Assembly (NCBI RefSeq): GCF_014656075.1
Contig: NZ_BNBS01000031.1
Location: forward strand, 1 to 64,000
Length of the DNA stretch: 64,000 bases
Direction of reading: 5' to 3'
Source of the DNA: Streptomyces hydrogenans
Lineage (GTDB): Bacteria; Actinomycetota; Actinomycetes; Streptomycetales; Streptomycetaceae
The position numbers and the translations under genes are program-made. The first letter of the stretch is position 1. Each line of letters opens with the position of its first letter. Of this stretch, positions 54,695 to 62,912 are shown in pieces. The notes under the pieces are model-generated. The model was not told the origin of the DNA. It ran no database searches and was given only the letters and a program-made list of their open reading frames with translations.

Positions 54695-57274
54695 CTACAG
54701 CCGCGGGTCCACCGGTTCCGACTCCAGTGCCAGGACCGCGAAGACCGCCTCGTGCACCCGCCACAGGGGCTCGCCGGACGCGAGGCGCGCCAGGGCCTCC
54801 AGGCCGAGCGCGTACTCGCGCAGGGCGAGGGAGCGCTTGTGGCCGAGGGAGCGCTGCCGCAGCCGCGCCAGGTTCTCGGGACGGGTGTACTCGGGGCCGT
54901 ACACGATCCGCAGGTACTCCCGGCCGCGCACCTTGACACCGGGCTGCACGGGACGGCCGGAACCGTCCTCGACCAGCGCGGCCAGCGGCTTCACGACCAT
55001 GCCCTCGCCGCCCGCGCCGGTCAGTTCCAGCCACCAGTCGGTGCCCGCGCGGACGGACTCCTCGTCGCCGGTGTCGACGACGAGCCGCCGCGTCACCTGG
55101 AGCAGCCCGGTCGGGTCGTGCTCGACGAGCCGGTCGAGCAGGCCCAGCTGCGTGTCGTGCGGCACGTCCGCGAGCGACCGCCCGCGCACGGCGAGCAGCT
55201 GGAAGGGCGCGAACCGCACCCCGTCCAGGCCGTCCGTCGGCCAGCAGTACCGCCGGTACGCCTCGGTGAACGCGTCCGCGTCCGCCGCCCGCTCCCGCTG
55301 CGCCGCGAGCAGCCCGTCGAGCCCCTCGACACCGCGCGCGACGGCCGACTCCAGCGCCCTTACGGCCTCCGGGAGGACCGCTCCCGAGGCCGCGCCGACC
55401 GCGGCGTACTGGTGGCGCAGCAGCCCGCCGGACTTCAGCGACCACGGCATCAGCTCGCCGTCCAGCAGCAGCCAGTCGGTGTCCAGCTCCTCCCAGAGCC
55501 CGGCCGCGCCGATCGCCGTCCGCAGCCGCCCGAGGACCTCCTCGGTGGCGGCGGCGTCGTCGAAGAACGGCCGGCCGGTCCGGGTGTGCAGCGCGCCGGT
55601 CGGCCCGTCCACGCCGAACCGCTCCCGGGCCGCGTCCGCGTCCCGGCAGACCAGCGCCACCGCCCGCGAGCCCATGTGCTTCTCCTCGCACACGACCCGC
55701 TCGACGCCGTCCGCCCGGTACTGCGCGAACGCCTCCGCGGGGTGCTCCAGATAGCCCTCGGCCCGGGCGGTCGGCGTCGGCGCCATCGTCGGCGGGAGGT
55801 AGGCGAGCAGCCGGGGGTCGACCGCGAAGCGGCTCATGACCTCCAGGGCCGCCGCCGCGTTCTCCTCGCGCACCGCCACGTTGCCCAGGTGCCGGGTCTC
55901 CACCGTCCGCCGGCCGTGCACGTCGGCGAGGTCGAGCGGCCGGCCCTCGTGCCCGCCGGGCGCCTCGGACGACAGCGGCCGGGCCGGCTCGTACCAGACC
56001 CGCTCGGCCGGTACGTCGACGAGCTCGCGCTCGGGCCAGCGCAGCGCGGTCATCCGCCCGCCGAACACCGCTCCGGTGTCCAGGCAGATGGTGTTGTTGA
56101 TCCAGGACGTGGTCGGCACCGGCGTGTGCCCGTACACGACCGTCGCCCGGCCCCGGTAGTCCTCCGCCCACGGATAGCGCACCGGCAGCCCGAACGCGTC
56201 GGTCTCGCCGGTCGTGTCGCCGTACAGCGCGTGCGAGCGGACCCGGCCCGAGGTGCGGCCGTGGTACTTCTCCGGCAGACCGGCGTGGCACACCACCAGG
56301 TCGCCGCCGTCGAGGACGTAGTGGCTGACGAGTCCGTCGATGAACTTCCGCACCTCCTCCCGGAACTCGACGGGCTCGCGCTCCAGCTGCTCGATCGTCT
56401 CGGCGAGGCCGTGGGTCGGCTGGACCTTCCGGCCCTTCAGCCAGCGCCCCAGCTTGTTCTCGTGGTTGCCCGGCACGCATAGCGCGTTCCCGGCCGCCAC
56501 CATGCCCATCACCCGGCGCAGCACGCCCGGCGAGTCCGGGCCCCGGTCGACGAGGTCGCCGACGAAGACGGCCGTACGGCCCTCCGGGTGCGCGCCGTCC
56601 ACGTAACCGAGCCGCGAGAGCAGCGTCTCCAGCTCGCTCCGGCAGCCGTGGATGTCGCCGATGATGTCGAACGGGCCGGTGAGGTGCCGCAGGTCGTTGA
56701 ACCGGCGCTCCCGCACCACCTCGGCGGCGTCCGTCTCCACGACCGACCGCAGGACGTGGACCTTGCGGAAGCCCTCCCGCTCCAGCCCCTTCAGCCCCCG
56801 GTGCAGCTCGCGCCGGTGGCGGGGGATCACATGGTCGGGCATGCCGGCCCGGTCGGCCCGCCGGGCGTTGCGCTCCCGGCACACCGACTCCGGCAGGTCG
56901 AGCACGATCGCGATCGGCAGCACGTCGTGCTCGCGGGCCAGCGCCACCAGCTGACGGCGCGCCTCGCGCTGCACGTTGGTGGCGTCGACGACGGTCAGCC
57001 GGCCGGCCGCGAGCCGCTTGCCCACGATGTAGTGGAGGACGTCGAAGGCGTCCTTCGACGCCGACTGGTCGTTCTCGTCGTCGGCGACGAGCCCCCGGCA
57101 GAAGTCCGAGGACACCACCTCGGTCGGCTTGAAGTGCCGCCGCGCGAACGACGACTTGCCCGAACCGGTCGCGCCGACGAGCACGACGAGGGACAGGTCG
57201 GTGACGGGCAGCGGCCGCTTCTCGGCGGCGTCCGTCGTGGTGGTGGTGGTGGTGTCGGTCGTGTCGGCGCTCAT
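54695..57274 (-). CDS. pnkp: Bacterial Pnkp: polynucleotide kinase-phosphatase-ligase
   Basis: The 859-aa three-domain RNA-repair enzyme. The N-terminal kinase has the P-loop GATGSGKSS (residues 34-42). The central binuclear-metal phosphatase shows DIIGDIHGC, FVGDLVDRGPDS, VPGNHENK and VVYGHTPVP. The C-terminal adenylyltransferase/ligase has motif I EKHMGSRAV with the nucleotidyl Lys near residue 528. It heals 5'-OH and 2',3'-cyclic-phosphate ends and primes sealing. Its ATG overlaps the hen1 stop (ATGA), so the two are translated together. Confidence 0.94.
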   Translation of the reverse strand: MSADTTDTTTTTTTDAAEKRPLPVTDLSLVVLVGATGSGKSSFARRHFKPTEVVSSDFCRGLVADDENDQSASKDAFDVLHYIVGKRLAAGRLTVVDATNVQREARRQLVALAREHDVLPIAIVLDLPESVCRERNARRADRAGMPDHVIPRHRRELHRGLKGLEREGFRKVHVLRSVVETDAAEVVRERRFNDLRHLTGPFDIIGDIHGCRSELETLLSRLGYVDGAHPEGRTAVFVGDLVDRGPDSPGVLRRVMGMVAAGNALCVPGNHENKLGRWLKGRKVQPTHGLAETIEQLEREPVEFREEVRKFIDGLVSHYVLDGGDLVVCHAGLPEKYHGRTSGRVRSHALYGDTTGETDAFGLPVRYPWAEDYRGRATVVYGHTPVPTTSWINNTICLDTGAVFGGRMTALRWPERELVDVPAERVWYEPARPLSSEAPGGHEGRPLDLADVHGRRTVETRHLGNVAVREENAAAALEVMSRFAVDPRLLAYLPPTMAPTPTARAEGYLEHPAEAFAQYRADGVERVVCEEKHMGSRAVALVCRDADAARERFGVDGPTGALHTRTGRPFFDDAAATEEVLGRLRTAIGAAGLWEELDTDWLLLDGELMPWSLKSGGLLRHQYAAVGAASGAVLPEAVRALESAVARGVEGLDGLLAAQRERAADADAFTEAYRRYCWPTDGLDGVRFAPFQLLAVRGRSLADVPHDTQLGLLDRLVEHDPTGLLQVTRRLVVDTGDEESVRAGTDWWLELTGAGGEGMVVKPLAALVEDGSGRPVQPGVKVRGREYLRIVYGPEYTRPENLARLRQRSLGHKRSLALREYALGLEALARLASGEPLWRVHEAVFAVLALESEPVDPRL

Positions 57275-58758
57275 GCCCGGCCCTCCTTCTCCTTCTCGTC
57301 GTTCCCGGCCTCCGCGCCGGTCCAGGTGAACACACCCATCTGCGTGGGCGCCCCCACCTCGGGGTCGTCCGCCCCGACCGGCGCGAACTCCACGCCGTAT
57401 CCGTACCGTTCGGCCACCGCGGCCGCCCACGCGCGGAACTCCGCCCGGGTCCACTCGAAGCGGTGGTCGCCGTGCCGGACGTGTCCGGCGGGCAGCGACT
57501 CCCAGCGCACGTTGTACTCGACGTTCGGCGTGGTCACGACGACCGTACGGGGCCGTGCCGCGCCGAACACCGCGTACTCCAGGGCCGGCAGCCGCGGCAG
57601 GTCCAGGTGCTCGATCACCTCGCTCAGCACGGCCGCGTCGTAGCCGCCGAGCCGCTTGTCGGTGTACGCGAGCGAGCCCTGCACCAGCTTCACCCGGGCC
57701 GCCTGCCGCTCACCCATCCGGTCCAGCCGCAGCCGGCGCGCGGCGACGGTCAGCGCCCGCACCGACACGTCCACGCCCACGATCTCCGTGAACCGGACGT
57801 CCTTCAGCAGCTCCTGCACCAACTGCCCCTGACCGCAGCCCAGATCGAGCACCCGGGCCGCACCGGCTGCCCGCAGCGCGGCCAGGATCGCCGCCCGCCG
57901 GTGCTCGGCGAGCGGCACCGGCCGCTCCTCGGTGTCGCTCGCCTCGTCCACGGCGTTGTCGACGTCCTCGACGTCGAGGCCGTCGGCCTCGGCCAGCCGC
58001 ACCAGTTCCAGCCGCTCCGACGCCTCACGGGCGAGGCTCCGGCGGCGGGACAGATAGCGGGTGGTGATCAGCTCGCGCCGCGGGTGCGCCGCCAGCCAGC
58101 CCTCACCGGCCCGCAGCAGCTTGTCCACCTCGTCGGGCGCCACCCAGTAGTGCTTGGCGTCGTCGAGGACCGGCAGCAGCACGTACAGCTGGTTCAGGGC
58201 GTCCGCGAGCCGCAGCCCCTCGCCCTCGAGGACCAGCCGCACGTACCGCGAGTCGCCCCACTCCGGGAACTCCGCGTCCAGCGGCAGCGGTTCGGCGTCC
58301 ACCGTCGTCCACCCCAGCGGCCCGAACAGCTCCCGGACCAGCGCCGCCCCGCCCCGCGCCGGCAGCACCGGCACCTCGATCCGCAGCGGCATCGGCGCCG
58401 CCGCCCGCTCGGGCAGCGCCCGGCACACCCCGTGCAACGCCGTCTTGAACACCTGCGCGAGCGCCACCGCGAGCAGCGACGACGCCGCATACGGCCGGTC
58501 GTTCACGTACTGCGCGAGCGCCGCGTCCGGAGCGCCGCCCCGCCCCTTGCCCTTCCCCCGGCGCACCAGCGCCACGGCGTCCACCTCCAGCAGGAGCGCC
58601 GCGGTACACCGCTCCATTCCCGCCTCGGGGTAAAACACGTGCGCGACCCCCTGCGAGGTCGAGAACGCCTGCGCCCGCCCAGGATGCTTGTGCAGCAGAA
58701 ATCCGAGATCGGTCGCGGGTCGCTCCGGGCTGCCGGTGGTACTGATCGTAAGAAACAC
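57271..58758 (-). CDS. hen1: 3'-terminal RNA ribose 2'-O-methyltransferase Hen1
   Basis: The 495-aa protein has an N-terminal half of bacterial-Hen1 type (MFLTISTTG, DLGFLLHKHPGRAQ) that interacts with Pnkp. The C-terminal methyltransferase has the SAM motif RVLDLGCGQGQL, the metal-binding EVIEHLDLPRL with its Glu/Glu/His cluster, and a further His in HGDHRFEW. It methylates the 2'-OH at the break so that the repaired RNA cannot be cut again. The GTG at 58758 lies 6 bp after a -10-like CATACT on the minus strand, so the operon mRNA is probably leaderless. Confidence 0.94.
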   Translation of the reverse strand: MFLTISTTGSPERPATDLGFLLHKHPGRAQAFSTSQGVAHVFYPEAGMERCTAALLLEVDAVALVRRGKGKGRGGAPDAALAQYVNDRPYAASSLLAVALAQVFKTALHGVCRALPERAAAPMPLRIEVPVLPARGGAALVRELFGPLGWTTVDAEPLPLDAEFPEWGDSRYVRLVLEGEGLRLADALNQLYVLLPVLDDAKHYWVAPDEVDKLLRAGEGWLAAHPRRELITTRYLSRRRSLAREASERLELVRLAEADGLDVEDVDNAVDEASDTEERPVPLAEHRRAAILAALRAAGAARVLDLGCGQGQLVQELLKDVRFTEIVGVDVSVRALTVAARRLRLDRMGERQAARVKLVQGSLAYTDKRLGGYDAAVLSEVIEHLDLPRLPALEYAVFGAARPRTVVVTTPNVEYNVRWESLPAGHVRHGDHRFEWTRAEFRAWAAAVAERYGYGVEFAPVGADDPEVGAPTQMGVFTWTGAEAGNDEKEKEGRA

Positions 58759-58885
58759 GTGTCGAGTATGGGCAGGTCACCGCCCACGACGGTACCGATT
58801 TACCCGCGGAGAACAGCGCACCGCCACCGTGCCGCCGCAGGTCCCCCGGAGAGCCGCGGTCGAGCGCCGTCGCACTCCCTCCTCG

Positions 58886-59170
58886 TCACCGGTCCCGCAC
58901 GGGATAGGAGTCCACGAACCTGTATTCCTTCACGACCATGACCCCTTCCCTGTAGAGCCTCAGAATCAGGCATTTCCTGTTGTCCTGGTTGACCCCCTCT
59001 TCGATCGACAGGATCTCTGCCGCCGTACCGTTCGGTCCTTTGACGTAGTCGCCCGCCTTGAGCCTGTCGGCGCGCTTGCGTACCGGCAGAGTTGTGTGGG
59101 TGCTGATGCTTCCTCCTGGAATTTCGGGGTTCTTCTCCTTTCGAGCTGATTCCAGGATCCCACCCACCAC
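58886..59170 (-). CDS. Small hypothetical protein with lower G+C
   Basis: A reading frame of up to about 95 codons has a protein-like second half (DRLKAGDYVKGPNGTAAEIL, then CLILRLYREGVMVVKEYRFV) with the strand pattern of a small SH3/KOW-like barrel. Codon third positions are clearly less GC-biased than in neighbouring genes, suggesting recent acquisition. The start is unclear: GTG at 59170 has no ribosome-binding site, while the only strong AGGAGGA (59111-59117) precedes an in-frame ATC at 59105-59107. It lies 127 bp upstream of hen1 on the same strand. Function unknown. Confidence 0.5.
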   Translation of the reverse strand: MVGGILESARKEKNPEIPGGSISTHTTLPVRKRADRLKAGDYVKGPNGTAAEILSIEEGVNQDNRKCLILRLYREGVMVVKEYRFVDSYPVRDR

Positions 59171-59281
59171 TGACAACGAAGAGGGGCAAATTCCGCTTAA
59201 GGACCACCCTCACGCCGGAAACGCGTAGGGGCGTCGATCCAACGGAATGGCCAAGGGCCTCACGTCCCTCCCCCTCCCTCC

Positions 59282-60184
59282 CTACCCCCGCCACCCGCCC
59301 AAGGCCGCGATCGTCCCGGGCCCGACGCGGCAGCAGCCGCCGATCAGGCGGGCGCCGGCCGCCTCCCAGGCTGCCGCGAGGCCGGGGGCCTCGGCGGGGC
59401 CGAAGGCCGTGCCGCCCCGCCACGCGCGGGTGGTGGCGTCCCAGCGTTCGCCGCTGTTGGGGTAGACGACACCGGGCTTTCCGGTCACCTCGGCGGCGAC
59501 CGTCAGCGCCCCGGCCGCTTCGGCCGGCTCGCAGCAGTTCACGCCGACCGCCACCACCTGGTCGTTCCCCGCCGCCACCGCGAAGGCGTCGGCCAGGTCC
59601 TGGCCGGCCCGGGTCCGGCCGCCCGCCACCGTGTACGAGAGCCACACCGGCACCCCGCACCCGGCGACCGCCCGCAGCAGGGCCTCCGCCTCGTCGGCGT
59701 CCGGCACCGTCTCCAGCGCCAGCACGTCCGGCCCCGCCGCCGCGAGGACCTCCACCCTCGGGCGGTGGAAGCGCTCCAGCTCCCGGACGGAGAGCCCGTA
59801 CCGTCCCCGGTACTCGCTCCCGTCCGCGAGCATCGCCCCGTACGGCCCCACGGAGGCCGCCACCCAGCCGCTCCCCCGCCCGGCCTCCGCGGCCAGCGTC
59901 ACGCTCCGGCGCAGCAGCGCCGTCGTGGCCGCCCCGTCCAGGCCCCGGCGGGCGAAGCCCTCGTAGGTGGCCTGGTAGCTGGAGGTGATCAGCACCTCGG
60001 CACCGGCCCGGACGTAGGCGGCGTGGGCCGCCCCGATCTGTGCGGGCGCGTCGGCGAGCAGCCGCGCCGACCAGAGCGCGTCCGTCAGGTCGCAGCCCTG
60101 GGTCTCCAGCTGGTTGGAGAGCCCGCCGTCGAGGACCAGCACCCCGTCGGCGAGCGCCTGGGCGAACGTCCGGGCCGGTGCCAT
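59282..60184 (-). CDS. mmuM: Homocysteine S-methyltransferase
   Basis: The 300-aa protein has the fold and zinc site of the MmuM/BHMT family: GVLVLDGGLSNQLE near the N-terminus, the first zinc Cys in VAVGVNCCEP, and the Cys pair in LIGGCCRVGPGTI. It transfers a methyl group from S-methylmethionine (or SAM) to homocysteine. It starts 4 bp after the LLM oxidoreductase stop and so belongs to the same transcript. Confidence 0.92.
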   Translation of the reverse strand: MAPARTFAQALADGVLVLDGGLSNQLETQGCDLTDALWSARLLADAPAQIGAAHAAYVRAGAEVLITSSYQATYEGFARRGLDGAATTALLRRSVTLAAEAGRGSGWVAASVGPYGAMLADGSEYRGRYGLSVRELERFHRPRVEVLAAAGPDVLALETVPDADEAEALLRAVAGCGVPVWLSYTVAGGRTRAGQDLADAFAVAAGNDQVVAVGVNCCEPAEAAGALTVAAEVTGKPGVVYPNSGERWDATTRAWRGGTAFGPAEAPGLAAAWEAAGARLIGGCCRVGPGTIAALGGWRG

Positions 60185-60188
60185 CGGC

Positions 60189-61112
60189 TCAGCCCAGCTG
60201 CGGCGCGACCTGGGCGGAGATCAGCTCCAGGTGGTCCAGGTCGTCCAGGTCCAGGACCTGGAGGTAGACCCGGGAGGAGCCGACCGCCGCGTAGCGGCCG
60301 AGCTTGTCGGCGACCTCGGCGGGCGAGCCCGCGAGGCCGTTGGCCTTCAGTTCCTCCACGTCCCGGCCGATGGCGGCCGCGCGGCGCGCCACCTCGGCGT
60401 CGTCCTTGCCGACGCAGACGACCAGCGCGTTGGAGTACACGAGGTCGCCGGCGGGCCGACCCGCCTCCTCGGCCGCGGCGCGCACGCGGCCGAACTGCCG
60501 CTCCGTGTCCTCCAGGGACGCGAACGGGATGTTGAACTCGTCCGCGTACCGCGCCGCCAGCCTCGGCGTGCGGGTGGCGCCGTGGCCGCCGACCAGTACC
60601 GGGATCTTCCGCTGGGCGGGCTTGGGCAGGGCGGGCGAGTCGGCGAGGCGGTAGTGCTTCCCCTCGTAGGAGAAGGTCTTGCCGACCTCGGTCTCCCACA
60701 GGCCCGTGACGATCGCCAGCTGCTCCTCCAGTCGGCCGAACTTCTCCTTGGGGAAGGGAATGCCGTAGGCGGTGTGCTCCTCCTCGAACCATCCGGCGCC
60801 GAGGCCGAGCTCGATCCGCCCGCCGGACATCTGGTCGACCTGGGCCACCTGGATGGCGAGGACGCCCGGCAGCCGGAAGGTGCCGGCGGTCATCAGGGTG
60901 CCGAGGCGGATCCGCCGGGTCTCCCGGGCGAGGCCCGCGAGGGTGATCCAGGCGTCGGTCGGTCCGGGCAGACCGTCACCCGGGCCCATGCGCAGGTAGT
61001 GGTCCGAGCGGAAGAAGGCGTCGAAGCCGAGTTCCTCGGTGGCGCGCGCCACCTTGAGGAGGGTGTCGTAGTCGGCGCCCTGCTGGGGTTCCGTGAAGAT
61101 GCGAAGATCCAT
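60189..61112 (-). CDS. LLM-class F420-dependent oxidoreductase
   Basis: The 307-aa luciferase-like monooxygenase fold shows LGFDAFFRSDHYLRMG, TLMTAGTFRLPGVLAIQVAQ and ELGLGAGWFEEEH. These are typical of TIGR03560-type F420-dependent enzymes. F420 use is a family-level inference. ATG at 61112 follows GGAGGC; the substrate is unknown. Cotranscribed with mmuM. Confidence 0.88.
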   Translation of the reverse strand: MDLRIFTEPQQGADYDTLLKVARATEELGFDAFFRSDHYLRMGPGDGLPGPTDAWITLAGLARETRRIRLGTLMTAGTFRLPGVLAIQVAQVDQMSGGRIELGLGAGWFEEEHTAYGIPFPKEKFGRLEEQLAIVTGLWETEVGKTFSYEGKHYRLADSPALPKPAQRKIPVLVGGHGATRTPRLAARYADEFNIPFASLEDTERQFGRVRAAAEEAGRPAGDLVYSNALVVCVGKDDAEVARRAAAIGRDVEELKANGLAGSPAEVADKLGRYAAVGSSRVYLQVLDLDDLDHLELISAQVAPQLG

Positions 61113-61375
61113 GCCTCCATCCTGCACCGTCGGGTGCGGGTCGAGCCGTTCGTGTCAAGCCGCGCGTCAGCGTGTGGACCCGTCCGGCACGGTCGGGTGA
61201 ATATCCGTCCCCCTGGCGGGACGCGTCACCGCTGGCCAGTGACCGTGACCGGGCCCCGTCGTTTGCTCGGGCGGAGCCGGACCGCCCGGCCCGCGTGCCG
61301 GCGGCGCAGCCGGTGCGTCGTTCTTCCCCCGTGGTCCCGTCCGAGCCGGTCGGGGTCCGGGTCGAGGAGGCCGCG

Positions 61376-61630
61376 ATGTCCCAGGAAGCCGCGTCGGAGC
61401 AGGCACTGCCCGAGCAGCACGTGCCGCATTCCGTGCCGCAGTCCGTGCCCGAGCAGCAGGCTCCGGGAGCCCCGAAGGGGCTGCTCCAGCAGATGGAGGA
61501 GCTGATGGCCGCCCTCTCCGCCGACCTCTCCCAGCTGGACGCCGACCTCCAGTCCACGGCGGAGCGCCTGGAGCCGGGCGCCGCCGGCGAGGCGTACGGC
61601 GGCAGCCCCGGCGACCGCGAGGGGCGCTGA
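61376..61630 (+). CDS. Small hypothetical coiled-coil protein
   Basis: The 84-aa acidic protein has a Gln/Pro/Glu-rich N-terminal half (LPEQHVPHSVPQSVPEQQ) and an amphipathic helix LLQQMEELMAALSADLSQLD likely to form a short coiled coil. ATG at 61376 has GAGGAGG 6-7 bp upstream, a good start; upstream extension to 61172 is not needed. Function unknown. Confidence 0.6.
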   Translation: MSQEAASEQALPEQHVPHSVPQSVPEQQAPGAPKGLLQQMEELMAALSADLSQLDADLQSTAERLEPGAAGEAYGGSPGDREGR

Positions 61631-61721
61631 CCGACCGCCTTTCCGCTCCCCTTACCCTTCCCCTCTCCTTCCCCTCTCGTCCTCTTTCTCCACTCCGCTT
61701 CCCGCTTCCCGCTCCCCGCCT

Positions 61722-61755
61722 CCGGGCCCGGGACCTTCACCGGTCCCGGGCCCGG
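61722..61755. terminator. Terminator with the DUF6099 stop codon in its loop
   Basis: Perfect 14-bp stem (61722-61735 with 61742-61755). The six-base loop TTCACC contains the complement of the DUF6099 stop codon (61737-61739). It separates two convergent small genes and follows a pyrimidine-rich tract (61636-61720). Confidence 0.7.
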
Positions 61756-62399
61756 TCGCGTTCCTGATCGCGCTCCCGGTACGGGCCTCTGCCGGCTTCC
61801 CTCTCCGGCTCCCGATCCGGCTCTCGCGCCAGTTCCCGCCCCGCTCTCCCTTCCGGCTCCCGGCCCGGTTCCCGGCCGGGCTCGGGGGCCGGGCGGGGGG
61901 TGGGGGGCCTGGGGTGCGGGGTGGTCGGCGAGGGGCCCGCTCGGCCCCGGGGCGGGTCGGGAGGGCGGGCCCGGCCCTGTTCTCGTACGTCGAGGCGACG
62001 CAGCATGCCCCGGACCCGGTCGCCGGCCTCGTCGGCGGCGTCGATCGCCTCCATGCACTGCCAGTACAGCCCCTCGTCGTCGGTGACCGAGGCCACGCCG
62101 ACGAGGGCGATGCCGACCTCCCCGAGGAGCTCCCCCAGCGCGGTCAGCGCCGAGCGCGGGTCGCCGACCTCGGTCAGCCGGGCGGCGCGCGGGCCGGACG
62201 CGCCCCACGCCGGGTACTCGCCCGCCTCGCTCAGGCCCCGCGCCTCGCTCCGCAGCTCCAGCGGCCCGCAGAGGGCGAGGTGACTCCCTATGGCCTGGGC
62301 GAGGGCCCGGGCCTGCCAGGCTTCCGCCACGATGTCGTGTGCCGTCCCGCTCTCGGCCAGCGCGTGCAGGCCGGCCAGGACGAGCCGCTCCGCTTCCAT
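61737..62399 (-). CDS. DUF6099 family protein with Arg/Glu-rich tail
   Basis: The 220-aa protein has an N-terminal helical domain (about residues 1-140) containing LVLAGLHALAESG, EAWQARALAQAIGSHLALCGP and LGELLGEVGIALVGVASVTDDEGLYWQC, as in the Streptomyces DUF6099 family. From about residue 145 the tail is Pro-rich and then Arg/Glu/Asp-rich, with repeated R-E-P and R-E-R units to the end. It looks like a repeat expansion. ATG at 62399 follows GGGGCGGAG. Function unknown. Confidence 0.7.
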   Translation of the reverse strand: MEAERLVLAGLHALAESGTAHDIVAEAWQARALAQAIGSHLALCGPLELRSEARGLSEAGEYPAWGASGPRAARLTEVGDPRSALTALGELLGEVGIALVGVASVTDDEGLYWQCMEAIDAADEAGDRVRGMLRRLDVREQGRARPPDPPRGRAGPSPTTPHPRPPTPRPAPEPGREPGREPEGRAGRELAREPDREPEREAGRGPYRERDQERDRARDR

Positions 62400-62525
62400 C
62401 AACTCCGCCCCCGTTCGTGCGACTTGCCGTTCCCTCAATCCACTACCCAGAGTGAGGCCGACTGGACCCCGACACCAGAGGAATTCGGAAATCTGTGGAC
62501 AGGCATCTCGACCCGGATGAAGCGA

Positions 62526-62912
62526 TCACTCCGAAGAGTGACGATCACCCCCGTCGACGCCCGACTCGTCCGTTCCGTCCCGTCTGCGGGGTGGAAAGCG
62601 GAGCTCGTTCCGGTCGATCTTGGCGGCGAGCGCGGCAAGCGGGTCGATCTCCAGCACCTGGCAGAACTGGAGGAGATAGGCGAGGACGTCGGCCACCTCG
62701 TCCTCGACCCGGTGGGCCGAGCCCGGGTCCTCCATCACCTTCTCGGCCTGCTCCGGGGTCAACCACTGGAAGATCTCCAGGAGTTCGGCGGCCTCGACGC
62801 TGAGCGCCGCCGCCAGGTTCTTGGGCGTGTGGTAGGGCTGCCAGTCCCGCGCCGCCGCGAAGGCGGCGAGGCGGCGCTGGAGCCCCGCCACGTCGTGTTC
62901 GGTGTCCGTCAC
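62526..62912 (-). CDS. MazG-type nucleotide pyrophosphohydrolase
   Basis: The 128-aa single MazG-like domain (RS21-C6/dCTPase-type) carries the Mg-binding pattern SVEAAELLEIFQWL and RVEDEVADVLAYLL, that is E-x-x-E then E-x-x-D. It probably hydrolyses non-canonical or excess dNTPs to dNMP and PPi. The GTG at 62912 overlaps the stop of the upstream ATPase gene (GTGA), so the two are coupled. Confidence 0.88.
   Translation of the reverse strand: MTDTEHDVAGLQRRLAAFAAARDWQPYHTPKNLAAALSVEAAELLEIFQWLTPEQAEKVMEDPGSAHRVEDEVADVLAYLLQFCQVLEIDPLAALAAKIDRNELRFPPRRRDGTDESGVDGGDRHSSE

Noticed and set aside
58688..59149. A 153-aa plus-strand gene opposite the small ORF upstream of hen1
   Set aside because: The minus-strand frame has a more protein-like pattern and suits the neighbouring strand; the plus frame begins inside hen1.
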